Assembly (NCBI GenBank): GCA_021432635.1
Contig: MU270015.1
Span: 257,085 to 321,084 of the forward strand
Direction of reading: 5' to 3'
Source: Thozetella sp. PMI_491
Lineage: Eukaryota > Ascomycota > Sordariomycetes > Chaetosphaeriales > Chaetosphaeriaceae
DNA length: 64,000 nt
Positions 32,419 to 43,997 of this stretch are shown one piece after another; the stretch's first letter is position 1; each line of letters opens with the position of its first letter. The notes under the pieces were generated by a model, which saw only the letters and a program-made list of their open reading frames with translations, was not told where the DNA came from and did not search any database. Position numbers and translations under genes: made by a program.

Positions 32419-33420
32419 ATGGATGTCCTCGTCCTCGGAGGTACCCAGTTCGTTGGCCTAGCAGTCGTCCATGAAGCTCTTGCCCGTGGACATCGCGTCA
32501 GCGTTCTCAACCGTGGCCACCTTCCTACCCCGCCTGGGGTTACACAGCTGATTGGCGACCGGCTCCAGGAAGGCGGACTTGACGTGCTCAAGGGCAAAGC
32601 CTACGATGCTGTGGTTGATACCTGGTCGACCGATCCCATAGCCGTCAAACGCGCCGTCGAGGTGCTCCGTGGCAACGTCAAGCACTACACGTACATCAGC
32701 AGCATTAGCGTGTATGACGAAAGGTCGCTCCCGAACGGCCACACGCTGACCGAGGACTCGCCCGTCGTCGACCCCGCAAACCCTGAGACGCATCCTTACA
32801 GCGCTGATAAGCGCGGCGCCGAGCTTGTGCTATTGGAAGCGGGCCCGGAGCTGCAGCTACAAATCGCGCGGCCAGGCCTGATCCTCGGCCCGGGCGAAGG
32901 GCCCATGCGGCTTCCTTGGTGGCTCTGGCGCTTGCAGCGCGGTGGCCGCACGCTCGGCCCGGGACCGAAGGACCTGGCCCTTCGCTATGTCGATTCGCGC
33001 GACCTAGCCAACTTTGTCATCGACGGCTTCGAGAAGAAGCGAGTGGGCATCTACAACACAGTCAGCAAGCCCGCTGTGACCACCATGAGCGAGCTGCTGG
33101 ACATCGCCAATGCAGTCACTGGCGGCAAGGCTGAGTTCATCTGGAAAACCCCGGAAGAGATCCTTGACGCAAAGATTCAAGAGTGGGTCGAGCTGCCGAT
33201 CTGGCTGGCGCCTGGTGGAGCTTCTTATAAATTCGCGTACCAAGGCGATTCCAGCAAGGCGTTTGATGCTGGTTTGCGAGTCCGTTCTGCCGAAGACACG
33301 GTGAAGGACACGTGGGAGTGGCTGGAGAGCGGCAAAAATGTTCCGTCAAAGGACAGTCTCCAAGTTGGTCTGTCCCCGGAGAAGGAGGCGGCCCTGATTG
33401 GAGCCGGTGATGAGGCTTAG
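32419..33420 (+). CDS. NAD-dependent epimerase/dehydratase-type reductase
   Basis: Intronless, 333 residues from the ATG at 32419. The Rossmann start MDVLVLGGTQFVG (GGTxFxG at 7-13) and LARGHRVSVLNRG place it with atypical and extended SDRs; YISSISVYDE and YSADKRGAEL give a Tyr-x-x-x-Lys pair (PYSADKRG). LQIARPGLILGPGEG and a YVDSRDLA block are typical of the group in which a sugar nucleotide or phenylpropanoid-like substrate is reduced or epimerised. No membrane segment. The substrate is unknown. It belongs to the gene group at 27.5-39 kb and is one of three reductases in the window that might supply the missing enoate reduction of the aminomuconate route, although this fold makes that less likely. 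Confidence 0.85.
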   Translation: MDVLVLGGTQFVGLAVVHEALARGHRVSVLNRGHLPTPPGVTQLIGDRLQEGGLDVLKGKAYDAVVDTWSTDPIAVKRAVEVLRGNVKHYTYISSISVYDERSLPNGHTLTEDSPVVDPANPETHPYSADKRGAELVLLEAGPELQLQIARPGLILGPGEGPMRLPWWLWRLQRGGRTLGPGPKDLALRYVDSRDLANFVIDGFEKKRVGIYNTVSKPAVTTMSELLDIANAVTGGKAEFIWKTPEEILDAKIQEWVELPIWLAPGGASYKFAYQGDSSKAFDAGLRVRSAEDTVKDTWEWLESGKNVPSKDSLQVGLSPEKEAALIGAGDEA

Positions 33421-34034
33421 AGGGAGGTCTGCTCGTCTGGGGCAGTAGCCTAGCCTGCTTGATAACTGATAAAATCTTCTAACTTGCGGGCGCTGTTTTG
33501 CGCCACTTGGCCTAAAAAGGGGTGTGATGAGAAGCACAGCCAACAAGTTCCTAACCGCACATCATGTAATCATACAGTAGGCGGCTTGTCATTAACAGGA
33601 TCGTGCCAAACAGTCTTCTAGAGCGGCTGTAACCCCCACATCGTAGATAAGGCCCAAGAGGTGCATGCGTTCAGCGAATGCAGCGCGCCAACGCGCGGCG
33701 GTCGATTATCCATTCTACATACGGAAAGGGAGCTGTGTCTAGTCCAGATATGGCCATTATTCTTGTTGTCAGATGGCATGACAACGTTCCGGCCCTAGCC
33801 AGGTTTGCATTTGTAGCTTACTAGGTAATCTACACAATATATTTTGTAATAGAAATGGGCGATAACAGTGGCCTGTAAGTAAACGAGTGATTAGCCTAGG
33901 CACTAAATAGGGTGATAATAGCAACTGGCAAGGCTTAATCAATAGCATAAATATGTTCGGAATAAGTCCACTGCCAAGGACATTTCAACTGAAACAGACC
34001 GTGGGCTTGGCTGTAGACACTGATAACCTTCACT
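33421..34034. other. A+T-rich intergenic, no gene
   Basis: Nothing recognised beyond presumed control sequences of the amidase gene. Confidence 0.45.
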
Positions 34035-35815
34035 ATGTTCGTTCTTACACCACTGTTGATCGCTATTTCTGCTCTACTAACTCCAGTGGACGGAAAGTCA
34101 CAGAGTGGAGGCAACAAGCACTTGCCGTGCAAATATCCATCGCTGTACAGTGCGACGCTAAAAGATCTGACCGGCGGTTTGGAATCAGGTTGCTTTACCT
34201 CTGTCGATCTCGTCAAGGCCTACCTTGCCCGCATTGACGAAGTCAACGACCGGCTCCATGCCGTGATCGTCACCAACCCCGACGCCGTGGATATAGCTAC
34301 AGCGCTCGATGCAGATCGTGCGTCTGGGCACATCCGCGGGCCCTTACACGGGATACCGATCCTCGTCAAGGACAACATCGCCACCTTCGACAAGATGGAC
34401 AATACGGCCGGTTCGTACGCCCTGGTCGGCGCCAAGGTGCCCCGCGACAGCCCGACGGTTGCGAAGCTCCGCGCAGGCGGTGCTGTCCTGCTGGGCAAGA
34501 CCAACCTGAGCCAATGGGCCGCTTACAGGGCCAGCAACAGCACTTGGGGGTGGAGCTCTGTGGGTGGCCAGACCTATGGTCCCTATTACACGAATCAAGA
34601 TCCCTATGTATGAGCAAAATTCGGTTAGCAAGCACGCAGACATCGTTTTCTAACTGCTAGCAGGGCTCATCTAGCGGGTCTGGAGTGGCGTCCGGCATCG
34701 GGCTTGCTTTCGCGTCACTGGGGACTGAGACGCATGGCAGCATAGTGATGCCATCCAACCGCGGCAACGTCGTCGGCATCAAGCCTACCGTGGGGCTCAC
34801 CTCGAGGGACCTGGTAGTGCCGATTTCGCTTCACCAGGACACTGTCGGCCCCATTGCGCATAACGTACGAGATGCCGCAACCATCCTGTCCGTCATTGCT
34901 GGGACGGATGAGCATGACAACTACACAAGTGCCATTCCCAACGAAGGCGTGTTGCCGGACTATATCCGCGCGGCAACGAGGTGTCCCAACCTCCGCGGAG
35001 TGCGCATCGGTGTGCCCCGGAATGGAATCGTATCTTCCATCACGTTTGCTCCGGTAAACGAAAGCTATGTCCTAGGAGAGTTTGAGAAGGCCATTCAAGT
35101 GCTGAAGAGACTTGGCGCGGACATAGTTGATCCCGCAAACTTCTCCGAAGAGACAAAGTCCGCGTACGTCACGGCGCTGACGAACGACAATGGTACGCTC
35201 CGGCTGGCAGCGAACAACGAGTCAATTGCTCTCGCGGCCGATTTCAGCTCCAATCTAGCGTCGTATTTCGGCGAGTTGATAGTAAATCCTCACAACCTCT
35301 CTTCTGTCGCGGACCTTCGCAACTTTACGATTCACGACCCTCGCGAGGATTACCCGGACCGCGATGTGAGCAGCTGGGATTTTGTGCTCTCTCTTGGGTT
35401 CGACGCGAGTGACGTCCGGGCGTACACAGCGGTGCAGAACGACATTGCGCTCGATAAGAGCGGCGGCGTGACGGGGACTACCAACCGGCTGAATCTCTCA
35501 GCACTTATTATCCCAACCGAGTATGCGCCAACATGGGCTGCCCCGGCCGGGCTGCCCGAAGTAACGGTGCCAATGGGCGCGTACCCGGATGGCACGCCAA
35601 TAATCCACGGCCAGAGGGATCTCATAGCAGTAGCCCCGGGCATACCCTTCGGGCTGACCTTCTTGGGGCAGCAGTGGTCAGAAGAAACACTGATCAAGCT
35701 GGCTTATGCATTCGAGCAGGCAACACACCACCGCGATAAAATCATTCCCGGTCTAAACTCAGTGTTGCCTCGGACGGAGATTGTCGATGTTCTCGGGAGT
35801 TCTTGTGGGGCGTAG
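34035..35815 (+). CDS. Secreted amidase (amidase signature family)
   Basis: Two exons (34035-34607, 34664-35815) give 574 residues. A signal peptide at 1-20 (MFVLTPLLIAISALLTPVDG) and several N-x-S/T sites point to secretion or the secretory pathway. The Ser-cisSer-Lys triad is complete: K112 (ILVKDN), S193 (start of GSSSGSG) and nucleophile S217 (GTETHGS), with the normal 24-residue spacing between the two serines. SIVMPSNRGNVVGIKPTVGL is a signature block. The family hydrolyses amide bonds, here presumably outside the cell, to liberate an acid and an amine or ammonia. It could provide nitrogenous substrate to the neighbouring enzymes (inference). Confidence 0.93.
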
Positions 35816-36393
35816 TTTTGATGGCATTCTCAGTCGTCTCGCCGTAGATCCTAGCCGTAAAATCCATTTCCGTTACCTTCGTCACTTGCGTTCGGGATTC
35901 GGAGCCAGCGTGGCGTCGATCCCGGAGAGAAGAAAATAGGCGAATGAGGTGGCTATGCAGTTTATAGATTTACTATTTAGTCATATTGAATTAAGTTAAC
36001 TAGGATGCGTTTATCGCGATGTCCGGACTTTAGCAAGCAGCACAAAAGGCAGTAAGCGCTTTACCCAATTAGGATTCTTATCTCTGATTGGATCTTGAAG
36101 CAGTTGCCCCATAAATTGCCTAATCCGCACTCTCACATTCACGGTTCTATCGGTATTAGTCGATAGGCTCGTTGAAGATGTGACGACGGGCGGCAGTCTT
36201 TTGTGTCCGTCGTGCAACAGGAGAGCGGCGTTCGGGAGGTTAGAGGATACATATAGAGAGAATGCCACGCTCTCAGGTCGCAGCCAAAGGCCCATTGCTG
36301 GACAAACCTCCCTCAAACCCAGTCAGCCTAACACCGCAACAAGCAGACCCAAACAAGTCGAGTCGAAAAGAGCAATTTTTACATATCTAAAAT
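35816..36393. other. Intergenic, no gene
   Basis: A 101-residue minus-strand frame near 36011-36316 is unremarkable. Presumed promoter of the SDR gene. Confidence 0.4.
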
Positions 36394-37513
36394 ATGCTAG
36401 GCTTCCTTTCCTTCGTCGCCTCTCAGTGGAAGCGGCTTCCTGTTACCCAGCCCCCGGCCGACGTCAAAGACCGCACCTATGTCATTACCGGCGCGAACAC
36501 AGGCCTTGGATACGAATGTGCCAAACATCTCATCAACTTTGGCACCGGTCGTGTGATCCTCGCCGTCCGTACGGTGTCCAAGGGCGAGGCTGCACTCAAC
36601 CAGATCCGAAAGGACACTGGGCGCACCGGGGCTGGCGAGGTGTGGCAGCTGGATCTCGAGTCCTTCGATTCGGTTGAGCAGTTTGCAAAGCGGCTGGAAA
36701 CACTCGACCGGCTGGACGTATTGGTTGAAAACGCAGGTATCGCGCGTATTCGCTATTTCGAAATCGAGGGCGTCGAGTCGACCTTGATGATCAATGTGCT
36801 CTCGACCATCCTCTTGGCTCTCCGAGCTCTGCCGAAGCTCCGAGAGACGGCCGTGAAGTTTGGCACCAAGTCCAATCTGGCGATCGTTGCGAGCAACACT
36901 GCACTGTATCCGGACGTCGCAGGCATGTTTGATGGGGTGCATGGCAATTTGTTCGAGACCCTAAGCCGGCCAGAAACTATGGATGAGCATAGGTGAATAG
37001 GCCCCAACAACGCCTCGCAGATCCAAAGCTCTTACTGAATGGTGCGCAGATACCCGTTCTCGAAGCAGCTTGCCATTCTTGCCACACGTAACTTAGCCTC
37101 TCTCCTCCCATTATCTGACAACAAAGTCATCATAAATGTTGTCAACCCGGGGTTTTGCAAGAGCGAGCTTGCTCGGGAGGCCAACGGTGTCCAGCGGGTG
37201 ATGATGAACATCATGAAACTTCTCCTTGCTAGAACCACGGAGCAAGGCAGCAGAACGTTGCTCAATGCGGCATTCTCCGGTCCTGATAGTCACGGATGCT
37301 ACATGAGTTCATGCAAGCCCCGAGAGTAAGTGAAAACTTAGCCTTGCGGTTTGTACATATCCACTGACTGCAGAAATTAGTGACATGATACCGGAGTGGC
37401 TTATGGGTAAGACCGGAGCTGAAAAGCAACAGCGGGTCTGGGGTGACCTTCTTGCAGAACTGCAAGCTAAAGGCCATCCTGTCAACACGTTGGAGCTTTT
37501 CAAAAAGCCGTGA
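36394..37513 (+). CDS. Short-chain dehydrogenase/reductase
   Basis: Three exons (36394-36992, 37050-37325, 37381-37513) give 335 residues. The NAD(P)-binding TGANTGLG motif, a VENAG motif, the Ser in VASN and the catalytic YPFSK (Tyr-x-x-x-Lys) are present, the last directly after the first intron. The final acceptor was placed at 37380 because the nearer AG at 37373 would run into a stop at once. The size and sequence resemble the WW-oxidoreductase/retinol-dehydrogenase-like SDRs common in fungal secondary metabolism. It converges on the DUF3468-type regulator with a 177-bp gap, so their transcripts may overlap. Substrate unknown. Confidence 0.9.
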
Positions 37514-37690
37514 CGCTAGTCTTCTTGACTCATGGTCTAACAGTATGGTGCGGCATATCATGAGGACGTCATCCAATGTGGGTATAAAGTGGGCGGGGTT
37601 GTATAATTGTGTTGGTATATATTCTCTTCTCACAACTACACTCTTTGTCGTGGTTTTTATCTTTGAACTGGACATGTTAGTAGTACAAGG

Positions 37691-39281
37691 CTAGATGCCA
37701 AACGCTAGATACTTGACAGATTCGCCCGCCTCCGGCGACGGCATCGCAAATTCCCATAGCTTCTTTCCCGAAGCTTCGTGCATTCTCTCAACCCAAGGGA
37801 AATCCTTCAAGATAGCCTTAGCTTCTTTCCATGTTTTCAAGCCGAGGTCGGCGGTAAGCGCTTGGATTTGGGGGACGAGCCAGCGGCCGTCCCATATTTC
37901 CAGTACTAGAAAGTTGTACATGAAGAAAAGCCAGAGTCGAAATTGTTTGCCGTAGTCTTTGCTTTTTAGTGAGCTGGCATCATTCAGATGCATTGATAGT
38001 CGCCGTGCGAGAATGCTGGAATATAAGGACCGCTGGGAGAGCCTCTCGTGGATTATTGTGGTCATGAATGCGAGAAGACCAAGCTGGAAGGCCTCATCGG
38101 CCGGGTTCGGGGGAGGCGGGCCCTGTAGTGGTGCGAAATCAAGGAGCCTTTGGAAAATGGAAATGATGATATCCTGAAACTCGAATATCTTGAACTTCTC
38201 GCCCTGTTGATTCCCACGGTGGCACAAAGACAGCACATCGTGGGCGATATGCCTCACTGATGGGGAAGCTTGAGCGAGCGAGCGAGCGAGCGCGGAGCTC
38301 TGACAAAGGCCAGACCTCAAGAATGAGGATGCCTCATCTACAGCTTTTGTCATGGTCGCCGTCAAGCCGAGGCGTGTGGCCGTCCCTTCGCGCAAGGCTA
38401 CTTCTATGTCGGTGCGACAGACCTTCTGGAGGAGCGTCGGATTGCTAGCCCGCATGCCAGTGATACCACCAGGGGTCATGGAGACCATGCGAATTAATCC
38501 GTTAAGATGAATCTTGCTCTCTTCTACGATGCCAGTGAGATTGGCACGGATTGTCAGAGACACGACGGCGGCAATGGTTGACTGCTTCGGGACAGGAGAT
38601 GAAGAAATCTCCTTATTCAGAAGCTGAACCGCCTTGCTGAAGTGGCTGGACATATTGAGCATCATGATCAATCGCTTCTCGCCTCCATAGACCTCGAGGA
38701 ATGTCGCAGTCATGACCAATAAGAGGTGAAAGACTGAGCCGAGTCAGCGAGCTTCATGGGTCTAGATGGAAAGACTTACAGGACTTCTGCGTCATCATCG
38801 ACTGGAACCATGGATGATCCGTAGTGGGTGATCGATGACAAAATTGACGGGGATAAATGGATTCGAGCACACTGGCGTTGACTATCACCAAGGTCAGCTG
38901 CTCGAGCCGCAGAAAAGCCACAAGGTGCCGGGATTTCTCACATTCATAGACCAGGTACCGGATGGGCGGAGTAACCTGCTCGGGCCATACAAAATAGTCA
39001 AACTCGCTTCCTGCGAACCGATAACGGGGCAAGGAGCCGTCGGGGTAGCGCGTCTGGGTTAGCGGACCCTGTGTGTCCTTTGTGCAGTCGCTAGCGGCAG
39101 GAATCGCCTCGTCAGAGGAGGAAGTGGCATCTGGGGGCTGGAGCCGGGCGGCGCGTTTCCTCCAACCCCTTTTTGGAACCATCTTCCCCAGGTTCCTCCC
39201 CTTCATGACATGGCTGCGTATAAGCTTGCGCGAGTGCGGATCAAAGCGTGCGGGATTGTTGTCGATGAACTGCAGCTCCAT
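37691..39281 (-). CDS. Fungal transcription-factor-like protein (DUF3468/Fungal_trans_2 type)
   Basis: Two exons (39281-38780, 38733-37691) give 514 residues. The N-terminus MELQFIDNNPARFDPHSRKLIRSHVMKGRN is characteristic of the so-called tachykinin-family fungal proteins, which carry the DUF3468 regulatory domain but no Zn2Cys6 cluster. The rest is helical, with FFHLLLVMTATFLEV, a PGGITGMRASNP stretch and conserved Trp-rich C-terminal helices. Such proteins occur next to metabolic gene groups, where they may act as regulators or cofactors. This one sits at the end of the 27.5-39 kb group and could control it (inference). A GAGC tetranucleotide repeat (38272-38287) lies inside the coding sequence. 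Confidence 0.8.
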
Positions 39282-39714
39282 CTTGCGTTGCAGCTCCACT
39301 ATAGCGACTGTCTGATTGTCTGCAAGGCGTCCAGGGAGGCATCAGTGCCAATGTAATGATGGACGTGGATGGTGGGAAGTTTCCTGACCGGGCCTCACAA
39401 ACCCGCTAATACCGATGAACGCTAACGCCGGAAGGCATGTGTCAGGACCCTAGTAAACGATGTTGGCGAATCCTGCTTAATTGAATATTATGTCATCAGT
39501 TCTTTGTCATACATGGCACCCCCGAGATATGCATATCGCGCATCGCGCCGCAGCCGAGCAGATTCTCCACAGCCGAACAAATTCTCGGGCCTAGCACCAA
39601 CATTTCTCATCGTCTGCCCTCGGCTCCCGGCGACACGCACCGAAAAAAAACCCCAAGGCCGTGATCGCGGTTGGTGGGCCCGGGTGTCTGCGACTCTCTT
39701 GCCCGTCTGTCGCG
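39282..39714. promoter_or_regulatory. Divergent control region, DUF3468 regulator / F-box-like gene
   Basis: The two flanking genes are read outward from this 433-bp stretch. An A-run lies near 39643-39650. No binding site assigned. Confidence 0.35.
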
Positions 39715-41168
39715 ATGGTGGTCTGGGCCGCCCTCCCCGCGGAGATCCGGGCAATGGTCCTGGACCTGCTCGTGGCCGAAGCCTCGCGCAAGCGCAAGGC
39801 TTATCTCTTCTCGAAGTTCGCGAGCGTCAGCCAAGAGTGGCAAGCGGTCATGGAGCCGGCCAACTTCAAGAACCTTACGCTCACGGAGAGCTGCCTGCCT
39901 GACTTTGAGCGCTTCTTCAAAGACAACCTGGCCCGACGCCAGGCGCTCAAGCGCATCTGGTTTCGCGTCGAGCTGCCGGCATACACCAAGGACCAGGGCG
40001 CCTTCATGGAGAACGACGCCGACCAGGAGAGGAATGACTGCGCCTTTGCGTGCCAGATGTGGAGACTATTTGACATTCTCGGCGAGTGGGAACCCAAGCA
40101 CGCCCGCCTCGAGCTGGAAATCACGGCATCTTCCCCCAGCGACCAAAAGAGGTATTTCAGGAACGCTGAGGCTAAGACCGCACGGTTCGAAGGGTCCGAC
40201 CTCGACTTAGACTATTACGAGGTCCCCGAGCTGAGGGGTCCGCAGGGACTCCCAGAGGTGAGCGTGATAACAAGCTTTTGCCTCCTCCGTAGGACGTACA
40301 GGAACATCTCCCCGAGAGCGCTCCTCCGGATAATGAACAGCCTGCCCGAGATTCAGCAGTCTCGTGTGGAGCTCTGGGAACAATTTAGTCACGGCGACCA
40401 GAGTGAATGGGAAGTTGGTAAGTCACGTTGCCCCGCGTTGTGGTGAGTATCGGTCCACGTTGCTAAATGATAGCTCCAGACGTAGCCCAGCTCGTCCCCT
40501 TTTGGCCCTCATCACTGAAGAAAGTGAGCCTCTTCAACAGCCATCGGGGTGACGAGTATTTGTTTGAAATCGACGACCCTGATAACTACCACCGGTCAAT
40601 CCCATTCCTAAGCCGAAACCTGGCCAAGATGAGCCATAGGTTGGAGGAGATGAGCTCCTGCTTTGTCGGCGATGCGCGATATTTTTTTGAGCCGTTCATG
40701 AAGATCCAGGGGGGTGTGAACCCGAAGCTCCCGTCTTGGGACGTTCTCACCTCTCTCACTCTCACCTCTTCGCTGATCAGCCCGAGGGAGGATCCCGACG
40801 ACATCAACAACCTCCTGCAAGCAGCAGGGAATGCGGCAAAGCGCATGCCGCACCTACGGACTCTCGAGCTGTTCAGCGCGGGGAAACACGACGCGGGCGT
40901 ATTCTTATACTTGGCGACCCCTCTGACGACAACGGCATCGTGGGAAAGCACTTGGAGGCTCAAGGTCAGCGAAAAGGTGAAGCAGACTTGGAGGGCGGTT
41001 GCCAGTATGCACACACGCTACGAGCTTGAATTCGGAAGAGAGGTGCTCCTCAAGAACTATGACGGAGTTGTCACCTTCATACACACCAACCTTGCGACGT
41101 GGGATGTCGTGCTGCACCCCTTCACATCTCATGCGCTGCTCAAAGGGAAGGACATGCCGGTCCCGTAA
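39715..41168 (+). CDS. F-box-like protein, function unknown
   Basis: Two exons (39715-40417, 40474-41168) give 465 residues. The N-terminus VWAALPAEIRAMVLDLLV resembles the first helices of a fungal F-box (LPxEIR followed by hydrophobic residues), then a long, leucine-spaced region with repeated charged segments and no other known domain. Large families of this kind in ascomycetes are thought to be substrate adaptors for SCF ubiquitin ligases, with variable C-terminal halves. No signal or membrane segment is visible. An upstream in-frame extension to 39661 is possible; the ATG at 39715 starts at the domain and was preferred. Confidence 0.78.
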
Positions 41169-41948
41169 TTACACTCACACAGTGGTGTATGGGACCGCGC
41201 CGACAAGCGCCGGCTTCAGGCTAGGTAGCTTCTCTGTTCACCCCCGTGCCAAGACTTCCCAAACGAGCTGGCTCACCCTGCAGCGCCTAGCGATATGGTT
41301 TGCGCTATTTGTACCCATCTGTGCAGTCCACAGAGCCTCCCTCAACCTACTAGACATTTCTTATCTAGTGGTTGGTTCGATCTATCCTCGCTACGGCTCC
41401 TTGTTCTGTTTCCTGATAGCCGGCTGGCTTGTCACCTCAACATTTTTGAAGACTATTTCGACTGCGATAGCGAATAGAGAAGCTACCTGGGCATGGCGAT
41501 GAGAAATTAGGAAGATGCCGACTGGACAGTGGTGAAATTTTGGGTCGCGATGTACTAGTTTAGAGCCGCTGTGACGACGTATACCTACCATAGCAAGCTT
41601 AGTGCTGATCTGGGAATTAAGTGTGCGTTATCCCGCATCTTCGCTTGTTACCTACGTATGTAGTACTAAAGTTGGTCCCCACTTTGGTAGGAGGATGTAA
41701 CGGGGGGTTGCCATGGGCTGTGCGGGGATCGAATTCTGTGCCGCACCAGCCTCGAGGACATCTGATGGGCCCGTACAATGTTTGTCTGCCTGGTCTCAGC
41801 CATAAACGGCTGCCTCAACCCTAAACTAAGCAGTATAAGTCCTTATTGACGGCCGTTTCTTAGAGTTAACACGAAAATCTCCCTCTATCGACCACCCTTG
41901 AGAGTCTGAAATCACACATCGGATTGCGCGAATTCTCACCTGAGTAAT
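41169..41948. other. Intergenic, no gene supported
   Basis: A plus-strand frame overlapping the end of the previous gene (40999-41502) and a 67-residue frame at 41621-41824 show no domain. Confidence 0.4.
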
Positions 41949-43364
41949 ATGGGCCAAACCCTTAAGGAAAGCGGGCCTTCTCTCGCGATCGAGCTGGTTG
42001 ACGCACCCCGGGCATATAGAGCTGGAGACATTGTCCTCGGTAAAATCTCGCGGAGATTGCCCATCGTCAGCCCACGAGGATGGGTTACCATAAAGCTTAC
42101 CGGTCGGGCCAAGACCAAGATCAAGCGTCGTTCTGGGGACAGCTCAACTGTCTACCGAGGAGAATATCAACTCTTCTCCGTCCCTCAGCCGCAGGAGAAG
42201 ATATACGATGGGCCGTTGCATGTGCCCCCCGAAGGCGAGGGGGTGTCGTGGCCATTCGCAATCGCTATTCCTGATCACGCAAACCCTACCTTGGTAGCTG
42301 CTGGGCAAGCCCAGGACCATACGAACCTCTCTCTGAAGCCTGAAGACTTAGTGCGACACCCGCTACCAGCGACATTCCAGTGCTCGCAGCCGTCGAGCTG
42401 GGGCAGTGATTACGATGGATTCGTCGAATACTGGATTGAAGCCACCCTACACTTAGAGGGCCGCTCCCTCGTAGCCAAAGCAACACTACCCGTCCAATTT
42501 CGAGCTCCGTCAACATTCACACCGGTGGCCGACTTGAAGCTTCTCCAACGAAGCCACAAGTGCACCGTCGCGACAATCCGCTTGATTCCTGGAATGGAAA
42601 ATACCGAACTCAGCTTCAAGCAAAAGGCTCGGCAATTTTTTGGCTCTTCTAAAGTGCCCTTTTATCGCTGGGAGACTCAAATAAAAGTGCCTACCATTAT
42701 ACAGCTCGAACATCCGGAGCCTATTCCTCTTTACGTTCGTGTAGTACACGGGCTCATGCCGTCCAGCGAGATCATTCGCGATGTGCCTCAGATCATCACC
42801 ATCGAGTCCCTCAATCTCAGTATTAAATCCATGAATGAAGTTGTCTGCCCCGGCAACTGGACAGCCACAGCACACACCGAAGATGGACATGATCACATCG
42901 ACCTGGGGTTGATTCCGGTCTTCAATGAGCTCAAGCGACAAGGACCCATTGTAGTGCCACAAGGCGAAGACGCCGACTTCCTTAATCTTGGCGAGCATAT
43001 GGAGCTCGGACTGGATGCGAACCGAGTATGCGCGCTTGGGCGTCCCGTGCGGAAGCTCTCGCACACGCTATACCCGACGTTTACAACGTACAATATCAAG
43101 CAGTCCTATGCCTTGAGGTGGGAGATCACATTCAACGTTGCCGGCGAGCTCTATCCGGTTACAGGGGACAGCCCATTGCAGATTCTTGGGCCGAGTGAGG
43201 AACGGGAAGCCGAGGCGATGGCTGCAGCTGGGAGACAGTCATCTATGGCAATGCAAGAAATGGCACCACGCTACGACAACGTAATCAGTGGGGTGGATAG
43301 GGTAGAAACGCTTCCTCTTTACCAAGAAACTGCAGGTGGATCGGGATCTTATTCCCAAGCGTAG
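41949..43364 (+). CDS. Arrestin-like (alpha-arrestin) protein
   Basis: Intronless, 471 residues. The first half has the arrestin-N pattern of beta strands (SLAIELVDAPRAYRAGDIVLGKI, then WVTIKLTGRAKTK and a VSWPFAIAIPDHANPT block); the second half has a looser arrestin-C pattern (IQLEHPEPIPLYVRVVHG). Alpha-arrestins recruit Rsp5-type ubiquitin ligases to membrane transporters through PPxY-type motifs; here only imperfect candidates such as LPLYQE near the C-terminus are seen, so adaptor function is uncertain. The tail is polar and probably disordered. It has no clear link to its neighbours. Confidence 0.8.
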   Translation: MGQTLKESGPSLAIELVDAPRAYRAGDIVLGKISRRLPIVSPRGWVTIKLTGRAKTKIKRRSGDSSTVYRGEYQLFSVPQPQEKIYDGPLHVPPEGEGVSWPFAIAIPDHANPTLVAAGQAQDHTNLSLKPEDLVRHPLPATFQCSQPSSWGSDYDGFVEYWIEATLHLEGRSLVAKATLPVQFRAPSTFTPVADLKLLQRSHKCTVATIRLIPGMENTELSFKQKARQFFGSSKVPFYRWETQIKVPTIIQLEHPEPIPLYVRVVHGLMPSSEIIRDVPQIITIESLNLSIKSMNEVVCPGNWTATAHTEDGHDHIDLGLIPVFNELKRQGPIVVPQGEDADFLNLGEHMELGLDANRVCALGRPVRKLSHTLYPTFTTYNIKQSYALRWEITFNVAGELYPVTGDSPLQILGPSEEREAEAMAAAGRQSSMAMQEMAPRYDNVISGVDRVETLPLYQETAGGSGSYSQA

Positions 43365-43997
43365 GACAAGACAGCTACAGGCCCTGCTGGGTTGTTTTGA
43401 TGGAGTTAGCCTGCGCTACGGCCATGCTAAACCTCTGGCTACAGGTTTATTAATAGCTGGTACTTTTGCCTAACTACTGTATCATATATACCTTGATTGT
43501 AATCCTGAGGCTAGTCTTTTTGACTCTAGCTGGACAAGGTGTCTAGTCATGCTAGTGCTTACTCGGCAATACCTTATTTGGTTAGCGAGGGTGCATAATT
43601 AGTCAAAACATGCCCTGCGGTCAGAGGTGCTGTTCACATCTATTAGATTCCGCGCCGTTTCGTAGAGAGTCAGCACTACAGCCGCTGAAGTAAACTATGG
43701 TATTTCGTCATTAACTAAAAGGGACAGCCCATCATGGTCGAAACAGCGCTGGATAGCGTAAAATGCTTGGGAGTTTCCGACCAATTGCTCTAACTATACT
43801 TAGATTAGTGCTTACTAAAGATATCCCGGTCGTTTGGCACCTAAAACGACGATATACGCGTTTATCATACGCTAATGAGAGGAAGCCATTCAATTTCCTA
43901 TATATACCGACAATCCCTCGATTAAATTCTCCATTCACAGGATCTAAACCTCCTACTCATTGTCAATACCGGAGATACTGGCGAATCCCTTCTATAG
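43365..43997. other. A+T-rich spacer, no gene
   Basis: No recognised feature; the right end is presumably the promoter of the hydrolase gene. Confidence 0.45.
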
